In this document: in pieces, positions 19,777-29,276 of the stretch
Position numbering within the stretch: the first letter of the stretch is position 1
Layout: the number at the start of each line of letters is the position of its first letter
From: Rhodococcus sp. UNC23MFCrub1.1
GTDB taxonomy: Bacteria > Actinomycetota > Actinomycetes > Mycobacteriales > Mycobacteriaceae
Length of the DNA: 64,000 bases
Assembly (NCBI RefSeq): GCF_000686025.1
Contig: NZ_JMLQ01000008.1
Location: forward strand, 62,001-126,000
Reading direction: 5' to 3'
The notes under the pieces: generated by a model
What the model was told of the DNA's origin: nothing
Database searches by the model: none
Seen by the model: the letters and a program-made list of their open reading frames with translations, nothing else
Position numbers and translations under genes: made by a program

Positions 19777-20667
19777 TCAGTGACCGAGCACGAACCACGG
19801 CTCCCTCGGGAGCAGGTCCAGGAACCAGTGCGAGGCCAGGTCGGACAGCGATTCGTGCGTGCGCTCGGACGGAACCCCGATCGACGACGCGATCTCGGCG
19901 CGGACGTCGGACACGGTCTGCCCGGCGGCGAGTCGGTCGCGCAGGGTGACGGCGCCGTCCCGCTTGGCGAGGCGCTTGCCCGTCGGTCCGAGAGCGAGCG
20001 GGACGTGCACGTACTCCGGGATCTGCACGCCGAGCAGACCGGCGAGGTAGGCCTGACGCGGCGCCGACGCGAGCAGGTCGTCCGCGCGAACCACCTGGTC
20101 GACGCTCTGGAACCCGTCGTCGACGACGACGGCGAGGTTGTAGGCGGGAACGCCGTCCGTGCGCTGGAGGACGAGGTCGTCGACCACGCCCGTGAACTCG
20201 CCGACGAGGGCGTCGGTCACGGTGAACGACCGCGTGTCCGAACGCAACCGCAGTGCGGCGCGTCGGCCCTCGGCGCGGCGGGACGCGCGTTGCGCCTCCG
20301 TGAGGTTCCGGCAGGTTCCGGGGTACGCACCCTCGGGAGCGTGCGGTGCGGACGCGGCCTGCTGGATCTCGCGGCGGGTGCAGAAACACTCGTAGACACG
20401 GCCGTCGGCGGCGAGGGAGGCGATGGCCTCGGCATAGGACTCTCGGCGATCCGATTGCCGCAGCACCGGCCCGTCGACGGTGATGCCGACGGCGGCGAGA
20501 TCGTCGAGCTGACGGTGCTCGGCGCCCGGTCGCACGCGATCGAGGTCCTCGACGCGCAGGACGAATCCGCGTCCGGTTCCGCGGGCGAGGAGCCACGCGA
20601 GCACAGCCGTGCGGAGGTTCCCGATGTGGAGGTCGCCGGAGGGGCTCGGTGCGAAGCGGCCGTTCAC
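19777..20667 (-). CDS. gluQ: Glutamyl-queuosine tRNA(Asp) synthetase
   Basis: 296 residues from GTG 20667. This is a truncated GluRS paralogue without an anticodon-binding domain. It has RFAPSPSGDLHIGNLRTA with the HIGH-type motif (HIGN), a CFC...C zinc-type arrangement (YECFCTRREI, YPGTCRNL) and a KMSKS-like GKRLAKRDGA. The enzyme attaches glutamate to queuosine at position 34 of tRNA-Asp. The GTG overlaps the stop of the lysR gene (GTGA), so translation is coupled. It lies near tgt and the precursor transporter, which supports its function. Confidence 0.92.
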   Translation of the reverse strand: MNGRFAPSPSGDLHIGNLRTAVLAWLLARGTGRGFVLRVEDLDRVRPGAEHRQLDDLAAVGITVDGPVLRQSDRRESYAEAIASLAADGRVYECFCTRREIQQAASAPHAPEGAYPGTCRNLTEAQRASRRAEGRRAALRLRSDTRSFTVTDALVGEFTGVVDDLVLQRTDGVPAYNLAVVVDDGFQSVDQVVRADDLLASAPRQAYLAGLLGVQIPEYVHVPLALGPTGKRLAKRDGAVTLRDRLAAGQTVSDVRAEIASSIGVPSERTHESLSDLASHWFLDLLPREPWFVLGH

Positions 20668-21617
20668 TCGCCGCGACCCATGAGCTCGTCCCGTCGGGAC
20701 GCGACCTCCGTCCGCAGCGCGTCGACCACCACCCCGACCTCGGGGCGGCGCAGCGTCTCGCCGCGCACGACCAGCCAGTAGGCCAGGGTGACCGACACCT
20801 CCGAGCGCAGGATGCGCACGAGATCGCGGTGCCGGTCGGCCATGAAGCACGGCAGCAGGCCGATACCGGCGCCCGCCCGCGTGGCCTCGACGTGCACGAA
20901 GACGTTGGTCGAGCTCACCGAACTCCGCATCACCGGGACGTCCGACGACGGGGGAGCGTCGCCGACGGCGACGGAGCGCGCGAGATCGAGGTCGTCGACG
21001 TGGAGCATCGACTCGACGAAGTAGACGAGGGGATGGCCGGCGAGGTCGCGTCGGGTGGTGATGGTGTCGTGGTCCTCGAGGTACTCCGGAGTGGCGTACA
21101 GACCGAGGCAGTACTCGCCGAGGTGCACGGCCTCGGCGCGGTGCACCTGAGGCGTGCCGACGACGATCTCGATGTCCATTCCCGACCGTTGTTGCGAGGC
21201 GCGTCGCGTCGCGGCGACCAGTTCCACGGACACCTCGGGGTGCCGTTCCTGCACACTGACGGCGGCGGGCGCCGCGATGTAGGCGCTGAATCCGTCCGTC
21301 GCGGAGATGCGGACGACACCACGCAGCGACGCACCGCCCGGGTCCACCAGGCCGCGCACCACGCTGTCGACCGTCTCGGCCGCGGCGAGTGCGTGTCGGC
21401 CCAGGTCGGTGAGTTCCCAGCCGCCCGAGGTGCGGACGAGTACCCGACCACCGAGTGATTTCTCCAGTGAGGCGATGCGGCGAGACACCGTCGTGTGATT
21501 GACACCGAGGCTGTCCGCGGCGGCGGTGAAGCGGCCGCTGCGCCCGACGGCGAGGAGGACGAGAAGATCGTCCGCGCTGGGCGGCGTGTGCGCCGAGGAG
21601 CGTCCGGACGAGGTCAT
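20664..21617 (-). CDS. LysR-family transcriptional regulator
   Basis: 317 residues from the ATG at 21617. The winged helix-turn-helix covers about 15-75 (FTAAADSLGVNHTTVSRRIASLEKSLGGRVLVR) and a two-lobed effector domain follows. It is divergent from the MHS transporter across 128 bases, the usual layout when a LysR protein controls its neighbour. Its 3' end overlaps the gluQ start by four bases. The effector is unknown and may be a substrate of the transporter, a carboxylate or osmolyte. Confidence 0.88.
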   Translation of the reverse strand: MTSSGRSSAHTPPSADDLLVLLAVGRSGRFTAAADSLGVNHTTVSRRIASLEKSLGGRVLVRTSGGWELTDLGRHALAAAETVDSVVRGLVDPGGASLRGVVRISATDGFSAYIAAPAAVSVQERHPEVSVELVAATRRASQQRSGMDIEIVVGTPQVHRAEAVHLGEYCLGLYATPEYLEDHDTITTRRDLAGHPLVYFVESMLHVDDLDLARSVAVGDAPPSSDVPVMRSSVSSTNVFVHVEATRAGAGIGLLPCFMADRHRDLVRILRSEVSVTLAYWLVVRGETLRRPEVGVVVDALRTEVASRRDELMGRGE

Positions 21618-21745
21618 GTGTGCATCTTTGCAGTTCGGTCGTGCGCGCGCGGCCATTGTGCGGCGCGGTGATCTGCGTCGATACTCGACTCGGCGTGTGC
21701 CGTGGATCACTGTCCCGGCACCGGAGACTCAGCAAGGAGAATGTC

Positions 21746-23131
21746 ATGTCGGTTGTCGACAGGGTGGATCGCGACGAGGAACCGTCGGGTCTGCGAAAGG
21801 TGGTCGCCGCATCCATGGCGGGCACCGTGGTCGAGTGGTACGAGTTCTTCCTCTACGGCACGGCGGCGACGCTCGTGTTCAGCAAGATCATGTTCGCGGA
21901 GGGAACCAGCGAACTCGACGCGATCCTGGCGGCCTTCGTCACGTACGCGGTCGGCTTCGTCGCACGACCGCTCGGTGGCATCGTCTTCGGTCACTTCGGT
22001 GACAAGTACGGACGTAAGAAGCTCCTGCAGTTCTCGCTGGTGCTGGTCGGCGCCGCCACCTTCCTCATGGGCTGCCTGCCGACGTTCAACCAGATCGGGT
22101 ACTGGGCGCCGGCACTTCTGGTGACGCTGCGCTTCATCCAGGGCTTCGCGGTGGGCGGCGAGTGGGGCGGCGCAGTGCTTCTCGTCGCCGAGCACAGCCC
22201 CAACAAGAGCCGCGGCTTCTGGGCCAGTTGGCCGCAGGCCGGTGTCCCCGGCGGCAACCTGCTCGCGACGGTCGTCCTGTTGGTGCTCACCACCGTGCTC
22301 TCGGAGGACGCGTTCCTCAGCTGGGGCTGGCGTGTCGCGTTCTGGCTGTCCGCCGTCATCGTCTTCGTCGGCTACTACGTCCGCACCAAGGTCACCGACG
22401 CACCCATCTTCGTCGAGGCGCAGAAGCAGGCCGAGGTCATCAAGGCCGCGTCGTACGGCGTCTTCGAGGTCGTGAAGCGTTACCCGCGTGGCGTGTTCAC
22501 CGCGATGGGCCTGCGCTTCGGCGAGAACGTCATGTACTACCTGGTGGTCACCTTCTCCATCACCTACCTCAAGGTCGAGGTGGGAACCGACACCAGCACC
22601 ATCCTCTGGTGGATGCTCATCGCGCACGCCGTGCACTTCGCGGTGATCCCGTTGGTCGGTCGCCTGGCGGACACCGTCGGACGCCGTCCGGTGTACCTCG
22701 TCGGTGCGGTCACCGCCGGCACGTGGGGCTTCTTCGCCTTCCCCATGATGAACAGCGGCCACAACGTCGTCATCATGCTGGCGATCATCATCGGACTGGT
22801 GTTCCACGCCTTCATGTACGCCACCCAGCCGGCGATCATGTCCGAGATGTTCCCCACGCGTATGCGGTATTCCGGTGTGTCCCTGGGCTATCAGGTGACG
22901 TCGATCGTCGCAGGGTCGCTCGCGCCGATCATCGCGGTGAAGCTGCTGGACGTCTACGGCTCGTCCGTGCCGATCGCCTGGTACCTCGCAGCCTCCGCGC
23001 TCATCACGCTGATCGCCGTCGTGGTGGCTCGTGAGACCAAGGGCATCGCGCTCGAGAGCATCGACATCGCGGACGCGAAGAACCTGGCCACCGAGGCCGA
23101 GCTCGCGAAGGCCGGTATCCCGACGAAGTAG
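21746..23131 (+). CDS. MHS-family major facilitator transporter
   Basis: 461 residues from the ATG at 21746, with AAGGAGA upstream. About twelve membrane helices are visible. The metabolite:H+ symporter hallmarks are present: SMAGTVVEWYEFFLYG near the N-terminus, RPLGGIVFGHFGDKYGRKK (MFS loop 2-3) and RFIQGFAVGGEWGGAVLL. MHS proteins take up carboxylates, ketoglutarate, proline, betaine or shikimate. The divergent LysR gene is its probable regulator. A perfect bidirectional hairpin follows. Confidence 0.9.
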   Translation: MSVVDRVDRDEEPSGLRKVVAASMAGTVVEWYEFFLYGTAATLVFSKIMFAEGTSELDAILAAFVTYAVGFVARPLGGIVFGHFGDKYGRKKLLQFSLVLVGAATFLMGCLPTFNQIGYWAPALLVTLRFIQGFAVGGEWGGAVLLVAEHSPNKSRGFWASWPQAGVPGGNLLATVVLLVLTTVLSEDAFLSWGWRVAFWLSAVIVFVGYYVRTKVTDAPIFVEAQKQAEVIKAASYGVFEVVKRYPRGVFTAMGLRFGENVMYYLVVTFSITYLKVEVGTDTSTILWWMLIAHAVHFAVIPLVGRLADTVGRRPVYLVGAVTAGTWGFFAFPMMNSGHNVVIMLAIIIGLVFHAFMYATQPAIMSEMFPTRMRYSGVSLGYQVTSIVAGSLAPIIAVKLLDVYGSSVPIAWYLAASALITLIAVVVARETKGIALESIDIADAKNLATEAELAKAGIPTK

Positions 23132-23146
23132 GCACGCACACAGAAT

Positions 23147-23179
23147 CGCGCCCTCTCCCGCATGACGGGAGAGGGCGCG
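23147..23179. terminator. Bidirectional terminator hairpin
   Basis: CGCGCCCTCTCCCG and CGGGAGAGGGCGCG form a perfect 14-bp stem with a 5-base loop. It lies between the convergent MHS transporter and hydrolase genes. The T-tract is weak (TTCGTG). Confidence 0.8.
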
Positions 23180-23191
23180 TTCGTGTGTGTG

Positions 23192-24094
23192 TCAGGCCTC
23201 GGCGACGAGGTGCGGACGCGAGGCACCGGCCTCGCAGTCACGCATGAACTCGGTGAAGATGCGGTCGAAGCGGTCGGGATTGTCGAGATGCGGGAAATGC
23301 CCTGCCCTCTCGAAGATCTCGACGCGGCCGTGCGGCAACTCGGCCCGAGCGTTCTCGGTATGCGAGTTGGGGATGATGCTGTCGCGAGCACCCCAGACCA
23401 GCATCGCCTGGATGTTGGGGAAGTTGGCGAAGTGCGGTGTCGCACTGATGGTCTGACCGCGGAAGCTGATGACGGAGCGGGCGGTCGCGAGGAACGCGCG
23501 GCGGGTGCCGGCGTCCTGGACCGACCCGAAGCTGCGCCACGCCTCGGAGGAACTGGCGCTCATCAGGGGGAGTCCCAGCTTGTCGAGCCGATCGATCGCG
23601 AGATCGGTGAGACCGCGCACGGTGCGGTTCGCCATGAGCGGGAGAACGAATTCGCTGCCCGGCAGGGTGGCCGCACGCAGGAGCGGGCTGACCTCGGGGC
23701 CGAGACCGCCGCTGGCGATGAGCACCATGCGCTCGACCAACTCGGGGAACAGGTACAGCGTCTGCATCGCGATGCCACCGCCGAGCGAGTGGCCCACGAA
23801 CGTCGCCGACGTGATGTCCAGGCTGTGCAGCAGGTCGCGCACCGTCGCGGCGTGGGAACTGATGGAGTAGTCCCCGGCGGGCTTGTCCGATTCACCGTGG
23901 CCGAACAGGTCCGGCACGATGACGCGGTACCGCTGCGACAGGGTGTCGATCTGCGGTTCCCAGTTGTGATGGGAGCCCAGCAGTCCGTGGATCAGGATGA
24001 CCGCGGGGCCGTGTCCGATGTCCAGATACTTCAGTTCGTTGCCGTGCAGACTGAGTGTCTGCATGTCCGGCTGTGCGGTATCGAGTGCCGCCAT
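23192..24094 (-). CDS. Alpha/beta hydrolase
   Basis: 300 residues from the ATG at 24094, preceded by GGAGGGA. The alpha/beta-hydrolase features are clear: oxyanion HGLLGSHHNW, nucleophile elbow VGHSLGGG (Ser), acid VWGARDSIIP (Asp) and His in AGHFPHLDNP. There is no signal peptide, so it is cytosolic. The family includes esterases, epoxide hydrolases and C-C bond hydrolases; the substrate cannot be assigned. It is followed convergently by the MHS transporter terminator and preceded by a small membrane-protein gene on the same strand. Confidence 0.88.
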   Translation of the reverse strand: MAALDTAQPDMQTLSLHGNELKYLDIGHGPAVILIHGLLGSHHNWEPQIDTLSQRYRVIVPDLFGHGESDKPAGDYSISSHAATVRDLLHSLDITSATFVGHSLGGGIAMQTLYLFPELVERMVLIASGGLGPEVSPLLRAATLPGSEFVLPLMANRTVRGLTDLAIDRLDKLGLPLMSASSSEAWRSFGSVQDAGTRRAFLATARSVISFRGQTISATPHFANFPNIQAMLVWGARDSIIPNSHTENARAELPHGRVEIFERAGHFPHLDNPDRFDRIFTEFMRDCEAGASRPHLVAEA

Positions 24095-24234
24095 GGGAGA
24101 TCCCTCCGTTGTACTACCGCTCCAGTGTGCACGCTGGTGGGCGGCGGGGAGCCGTTCCGCGAGCATGTGATCCCAGACATTCACTGCCCGGCGGCGGTGT
24201 CGGTCACAAGAAGTTTCGGTGGCGAACGACGCGA

Positions 24235-24774
24235 TCAGTGCGTCAGATACACCTTCACCGCCACGACGATCGCGGCCAGCACTGCGGTGGCGATACCGGC
24301 CAGGACCAGGCGAAACGACAGTCCGCGGCCGCGCAGACGCTCGGCGACCACCGGGATCGACGCGATACGCAACGTCACCAGACCACCCGCGAGCCCCTGC
24401 GCGAGTGCGCCGGGCAGGATCTCGAGCCACGCCAGCGCCAGCAGCAACGACGGCGCGACGCCCGAGGAGGCGATCGGCAGCGAGTCCCGCAACTCCTCGC
24501 GCCAGTCGACGGTGTCGTCGTCGACGGTGCCGGCCGCGACGGCGTCCGCGAAGATGTGGGCGAGGAAGGTGGTGAGCGTGGTGCCGATCACCAACAACGC
24601 CGCCGTACCGTTCGCGATGGACGACGGACTGGCGGCGACCACCACGGTCATCACCAGGACGTTTCCGTAGACGTAGGCCGAGAGACGTCGGGTGGCGCGG
24701 TGCGGAGGCAGCACGCCGGCCTTGCGCGTCGTCACTCGGCGGTAGAGGGATCCGACGGGTCCGGGTGTGCTCAT
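24235..24774 (-). CDS. Small integral membrane protein, unknown function
   Basis: 179 residues from the ATG at 24774. The basic N-terminus (RRVTTRKAG, HRATRR) is followed by hydrophobic segments near 34-50, 57-80, 104-140 and 156-176. Two acidic residues sit in the loop TVDDDTVDWREELRD. I do not recognise a named family. It is divergent from the DUF2797 gene with only 33 bases between starts, so promoters must overlap. Codon use is like the neighbours. Confidence 0.7.
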   Translation of the reverse strand: MSTPGPVGSLYRRVTTRKAGVLPPHRATRRLSAYVYGNVLVMTVVVAASPSSIANGTAALLVIGTTLTTFLAHIFADAVAAGTVDDDTVDWREELRDSLPIASSGVAPSLLLALAWLEILPGALAQGLAGGLVTLRIASIPVVAERLRGRGLSFRLVLAGIATAVLAAIVVAVKVYLTH

Positions 24775-24807
24775 CCCGGGAATGCTGCCAGGTGGAGAGG
24801 AGTCGCG

Positions 24808-25716
24808 ATGGCCCTGGTCGTGCGCGGTGTCGGGTGGCCACGCGGGGAGCCGCTGCTCGGAGTCACCGACACGGACACCGGCGAGGTGACGTCCCGGCCG
24901 GTGCTGTCGTCCGCACTGCGATACCGCGCGCTCGACGCGCCGGGTGTGCTGTGGTGCATCGGTCGCCGCGCCGAGGACGGCCGTCCTGTGGCCTGCCCGA
25001 ACGGTGCGCGCGCCACCTCCGGGGTGCACTGCGACGCCTGTGTCGCGGCGGATCCGTACCGGTTCGTCCACATCGTCCACCGGCAGGACTTCCTGTCGAA
25101 GGGGCTCGAGAGCGTCGTGATGCAACCGCACTGGCTCTACGTCGCGACCTTCGCCGACGGGACGGACAAGGTGGGAACGGCGGCGGATCCTCGGAAATGG
25201 GGACGGCTCACCGAGCAGGGCGCCGTGGTCGGACGCTACGTCGCACGGGCGGTCGACGGACGCGTGGTGCGGCACCTCGAGGACGCGATGACCGACACTG
25301 CCGGTCTGCGCCAGGCCGTGCGCGCCGCAGCCAAGGCGGCGGGGTTGACCCGCCCGATCGACCTCGCCCGCCTCGACCGATCGAACGCCGACGCGGCGAC
25401 ACTGGCGCGCGAGGTGCTCGCCGACCTCGGTCCCGACTTCTCCGACGACGACTTCCGTGTCGTCGACGAGCAGTGGGAGCCGCCCGCGGGCCGAGAGGCG
25501 GCCTTCACGGGTCGGCGCACGGCCTATCCGCTGGACACTGCCGTCGGTGCGCACGGCCTGACCGTGCAGTGGTGCATCGGTTCCGCCGTCGGCGCGACGG
25601 TGGCGAAGGATCCGGATGCCGTCTACGTCGCCGACCTGGCCCGACTGCGGGGCCGCCGCATCGAGTGGGGCGAGTTCGACACCGCGCTGCCCGCCATGCA
25701 GGAAGCACTCTTCTGA
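24808..25716 (+). CDS. DUF2797 family protein, zinc-finger and GIY-YIG-like segments
   Basis: 302 residues from the ATG at 24808, preceded by GGAGAGG. It matches the DUF2797 type of actinobacterial protein. Cysteines at 50, 63, 75 and 78 could bind zinc (WCIGRR, ACPNG, HCDAC). Residues 109-158 contain WLYVATF, KVGTA, a following Arg and HLEDA, which resembles the core of GIY-YIG/T5orf172 nuclease-like folds. The family function is unknown. No membrane segment is present. A 49-residue frame follows 35 bases downstream. Confidence 0.8.
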   Translation: MALVVRGVGWPRGEPLLGVTDTDTGEVTSRPVLSSALRYRALDAPGVLWCIGRRAEDGRPVACPNGARATSGVHCDACVAADPYRFVHIVHRQDFLSKGLESVVMQPHWLYVATFADGTDKVGTAADPRKWGRLTEQGAVVGRYVARAVDGRVVRHLEDAMTDTAGLRQAVRAAAKAAGLTRPIDLARLDRSNADAATLAREVLADLGPDFSDDDFRVVDEQWEPPAGREAAFTGRRTAYPLDTAVGAHGLTVQWCIGSAVGATVAKDPDAVYVADLARLRGRRIEWGEFDTALPAMQEALF

Positions 25717-25751
25717 GTTTGTCCCCGGCCGCCACGTGGCATTCGTGAGCC

Positions 25752-25901
25752 ATGCCGACCTATCGAGTGAGAGACACCAGCGACGACTCCATCCTGGCCA
25801 CGGCCGAGCACGAGGACGTGTCGACGGCCGAGGCGTGGGCCGCGGTGGTCGTGGAAGGGCTCGACCCGGCTCCGGTGACCTGGGTGCTGGACAGAGAGTG
25901 A
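25752..25901 (+). CDS. Small 49-residue conserved-looking protein
   Basis: The ATG at 25752 opens a frame encoding MPTYRVRDTSDDSILATAEH and ending TWVLDRE. It is acidic and compact, with alternating beta-type and helical stretches and no membrane segment. The frame ends nine bases before a strong terminator, which supports it as the last gene of a transcript with DUF2797. The ribosome site is weak (GTGAG). I do not know a function. Confidence 0.55.
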   Translation: MPTYRVRDTSDDSILATAEHEDVSTAEAWAAVVVEGLDPAPVTWVLDRE

Positions 25902-25909
25902 GAACGAAG

Positions 25910-25940
25910 AAGACCCCCGTGCAGTGCACGGGGGTCTTTC
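25910..25940. terminator. Shared terminator between the small gene and tRNA-Ser(GGA)
   Basis: AAGACCCCCGTGCA and TGCACGGGGGTCTT are perfectly complementary; TTTC follows on the plus strand and TTCTTC on the minus strand. It can terminate the small gene rightward and the tRNA leftward. Confidence 0.85.
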
Positions 25941-25944
25941 TTTG

Positions 25945-26029
25945 CGGAGGATAGGGGATTTGAACCCCTGAGGGCGTTAACCCAACCCGCGTTCCAGGCG
26001 AGCGCCATAGGCCACTAGGCGAATCCTCC
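25945..26029 (-). tRNA. tRNA-Ser (GGA anticodon)
   Basis: An 85-nt tRNA on the minus strand with acceptor stem GGAGGAT/ATCCTCC and discriminator G. The anticodon loop CTGGAAC gives GGA, reading UCC/UCU. The variable arm is long and the T-arm loop is GTTCAAATC. A 3' CCA is not encoded. A TAAGGT element upstream is a plausible -10. Confidence 0.95.
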
Positions 26030-26061
26030 GTCGGCTACCTTACCGGCGACACCCCCGTTGA

Positions 26062-27534
<1,473 letters not shown>

Positions 27535-27566
27535 TTCGGTCGGTCTCCGCACGGTGCTCCTGTCGT

Positions 27567-27718
27567 AGCCGGAGCAGGTTGCAGTAGCCGAAGCGGGTTC
27601 TGATACCTCGGCCGCCTGTGGACAACGTTGGCTGCACGTGCTCCGTGTCCCGCATCCTGCTCTGGTTGCAACCGGAGCACCTTGCAGAAACCGGAGCAAT
27701 CAGCGGCCCTGTGGACAG
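27567..27718. repeat. Imperfect direct repeat upstream of the DUF559 gene
   Basis: Two copies (about 27567-27625 and 27670-27718) share CCGGAGCA-N2-TTGCAG, a second CCG(A/G)AGC, and a GGCC...CTGTGGACA end. The second copy is preceded by the perfect palindrome GGTTGCAACC (27664-27673). The region lies directly before the DUF559 gene and contains no believable gene of its own. Confidence 0.6.
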
Positions 27719-27757
27719 ATCAATTCACTGGTCGGCGAGATCGTTCACGATGAGCGC

Positions 27758-28633
27758 ATGGCCGACGACCCACTCATCACCCGACGCGACCTGGTGCACC
27801 GCGGTGTCAGCGATTCCGAGATCCGCCGCGCACTCCGGTCCGGTTCGATCTCCTCCGTGCGCCGCGGGTGTTTCGTCGGTTCCCGCGTCATGGCGGACCT
27901 GTCTGCGGAAGCGCGCCACCTCCTCAGCGCCAGGGCCGTGCTGTCGGCAGGCGGGTCCGACCTCGTACTCAGCCACGAGTCCGCCGCAGTGCACTGGGGG
28001 CTGCCGTTGATCGGCGGGCCACCGCACAAAGTCCATGTCACTGCGACGAGTGGACGACGCGGACGTGTCGACGCGGACAGATACCTCCACAGCCATTCCC
28101 TCGGCCCGGTCGACCTGACCACGCACGACCAGACATGTGTGACGACGCTTGCGCGAACCGTCGTCGACCTCGCCTGTTCGCTGTCGTTCGAGGCTGCGGT
28201 GTGTGCGGGGGACGCCGCGTCGGCTGATGACGCCGACATCCGGGCGGCTCTGCAGCGATGTGGTCGACGCGCAGGTATCGCCCGAGCGCGACGTGTGGCC
28301 GACTTCATCGATCGTGCGAGCGAATCGGTCGGTGAGTCGCGGAGCCGGGTCTACCTCGACCGACACGGACTCCCCCGTCCTCGGCTGCAGGTCGAGATCG
28401 TCGTCGACGGACGCGTGTATCGGCCCGACTTCCTGTGGGACAACGTGATCGGGGAGTTCGACGGGATGGTGAAGTACACCGGTGGAGGCGAGGCGACCGA
28501 GACCGTGATGATCGCCGAGAAGCTTCGGGAGGATGCTCTGCGTGCCGCCGGGTGGATCGTCGTGCGGTGGACGTGGGCGGACCTCGTCGACGGTCGGCTG
28601 GCGCAGCGCATTCGTGCTGCGCTGTCCGCGTGA
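27758..28633 (+). CDS. DUF559/AbiEi-like protein with PD-(D/E)xK-type C-terminus
   Basis: 291 residues from the ATG at 27758. The N-terminal 60 residues (LITRRDLVHRGVSDSEIRRALRSGSI) resemble the winged AbiEi-type antitoxin domain. The C-terminal third has YRPDFLWDNVIGEFDGMVKY followed by EKLREDALRAAGWIVVRWTW, which is the DUF559 nuclease-like layout with D, E/D and K. Such proteins are numerous in Rhodococcus and Gordonia and their function is not established. A duplicated sequence lies just upstream. The frame continues open upstream to 27638 but without a ribosome site. Confidence 0.8.
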   Translation: MADDPLITRRDLVHRGVSDSEIRRALRSGSISSVRRGCFVGSRVMADLSAEARHLLSARAVLSAGGSDLVLSHESAAVHWGLPLIGGPPHKVHVTATSGRRGRVDADRYLHSHSLGPVDLTTHDQTCVTTLARTVVDLACSLSFEAAVCAGDAASADDADIRAALQRCGRRAGIARARRVADFIDRASESVGESRSRVYLDRHGLPRPRLQVEIVVDGRVYRPDFLWDNVIGEFDGMVKYTGGGEATETVMIAEKLREDALRAAGWIVVRWTWADLVDGRLAQRIRAALSA

Positions 28634-28645
28634 AAGAATGAGGCC

Positions 28646-29230
28646 ATGGCCACGACGCTGCACTTGGTGGGGGATCCCGACGCCGACGCCCTGCTCGCCT
28701 CCGACCCGCTCGCGCTGCTGATCGGGATGTTGCTCGATCAGCAGGTACCGATGGAGTCGGCGTTCGCCGGTCCGAAGAAGCTGGTGGATCGCATCGGGTC
28801 GCTCGACGTCCGCGCGATCGCCGAGATGCCGGAGGACGACTTCCTCGCGATCTGCTCCACTCCACCCGCGGTGCACCGGTTCCCCGGGTCGATGGGCAAG
28901 CGGATCCAGTCGATGTGCTCGTACATCGTCGACGAGTGGGACGGCCGCGCCGACGCCATCTGGACGGACGGCGACCCGGACGGCAGAGAAGTGCTGAAGC
29001 GACTGAAGGCGCTGCCCGGGTACGGCGATCAGAAGGCGCGCATCTTCCTGGCTCTGCTGGGCAAGCAGATGGGTGTGGAGCCGGCCGGGTGGCGCGACGC
29101 CGCCGGATCGTACGGCGACGACGGCTCCCGACGATCCATCGCCGACGTGGTCGACGCGACCAGTCTGGGCGAGGTGCGCGAGTTCAAGAAGGCGGCCAAG
29201 CGGGCCGCCAAGGAGAGCGCAGGATCGTAG
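28646..29230 (+). CDS. HhH-GPD base-excision repair family protein
   Basis: 194 residues. It belongs to the short actinobacterial HhH-GPD-like group: DPLALLIGMLLDQQVPMESAF near 22-42 and the helix-hairpin-helix LKRLKALPGYGDQKARIFLALLGKQ near 117-141. The usual catalytic Asp after the hairpin is not obvious; GWRDAAG (148-154) is the nearest candidate. There is no iron-sulphur cluster. It starts 12 bases after the DUF559 gene and ends 46 bases before dnaX, so a DNA-maintenance role is plausible but unproved. Confidence 0.83.
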   Translation: MATTLHLVGDPDADALLASDPLALLIGMLLDQQVPMESAFAGPKKLVDRIGSLDVRAIAEMPEDDFLAICSTPPAVHRFPGSMGKRIQSMCSYIVDEWDGRADAIWTDGDPDGREVLKRLKALPGYGDQKARIFLALLGKQMGVEPAGWRDAAGSYGDDGSRRSIADVVDATSLGEVREFKKAAKRAAKESAGS

Positions 29231-29276
29231 GTTCCCGCCGACCGTTCTGTCGGTCGACGTCGGTACTCTCTCTCGC

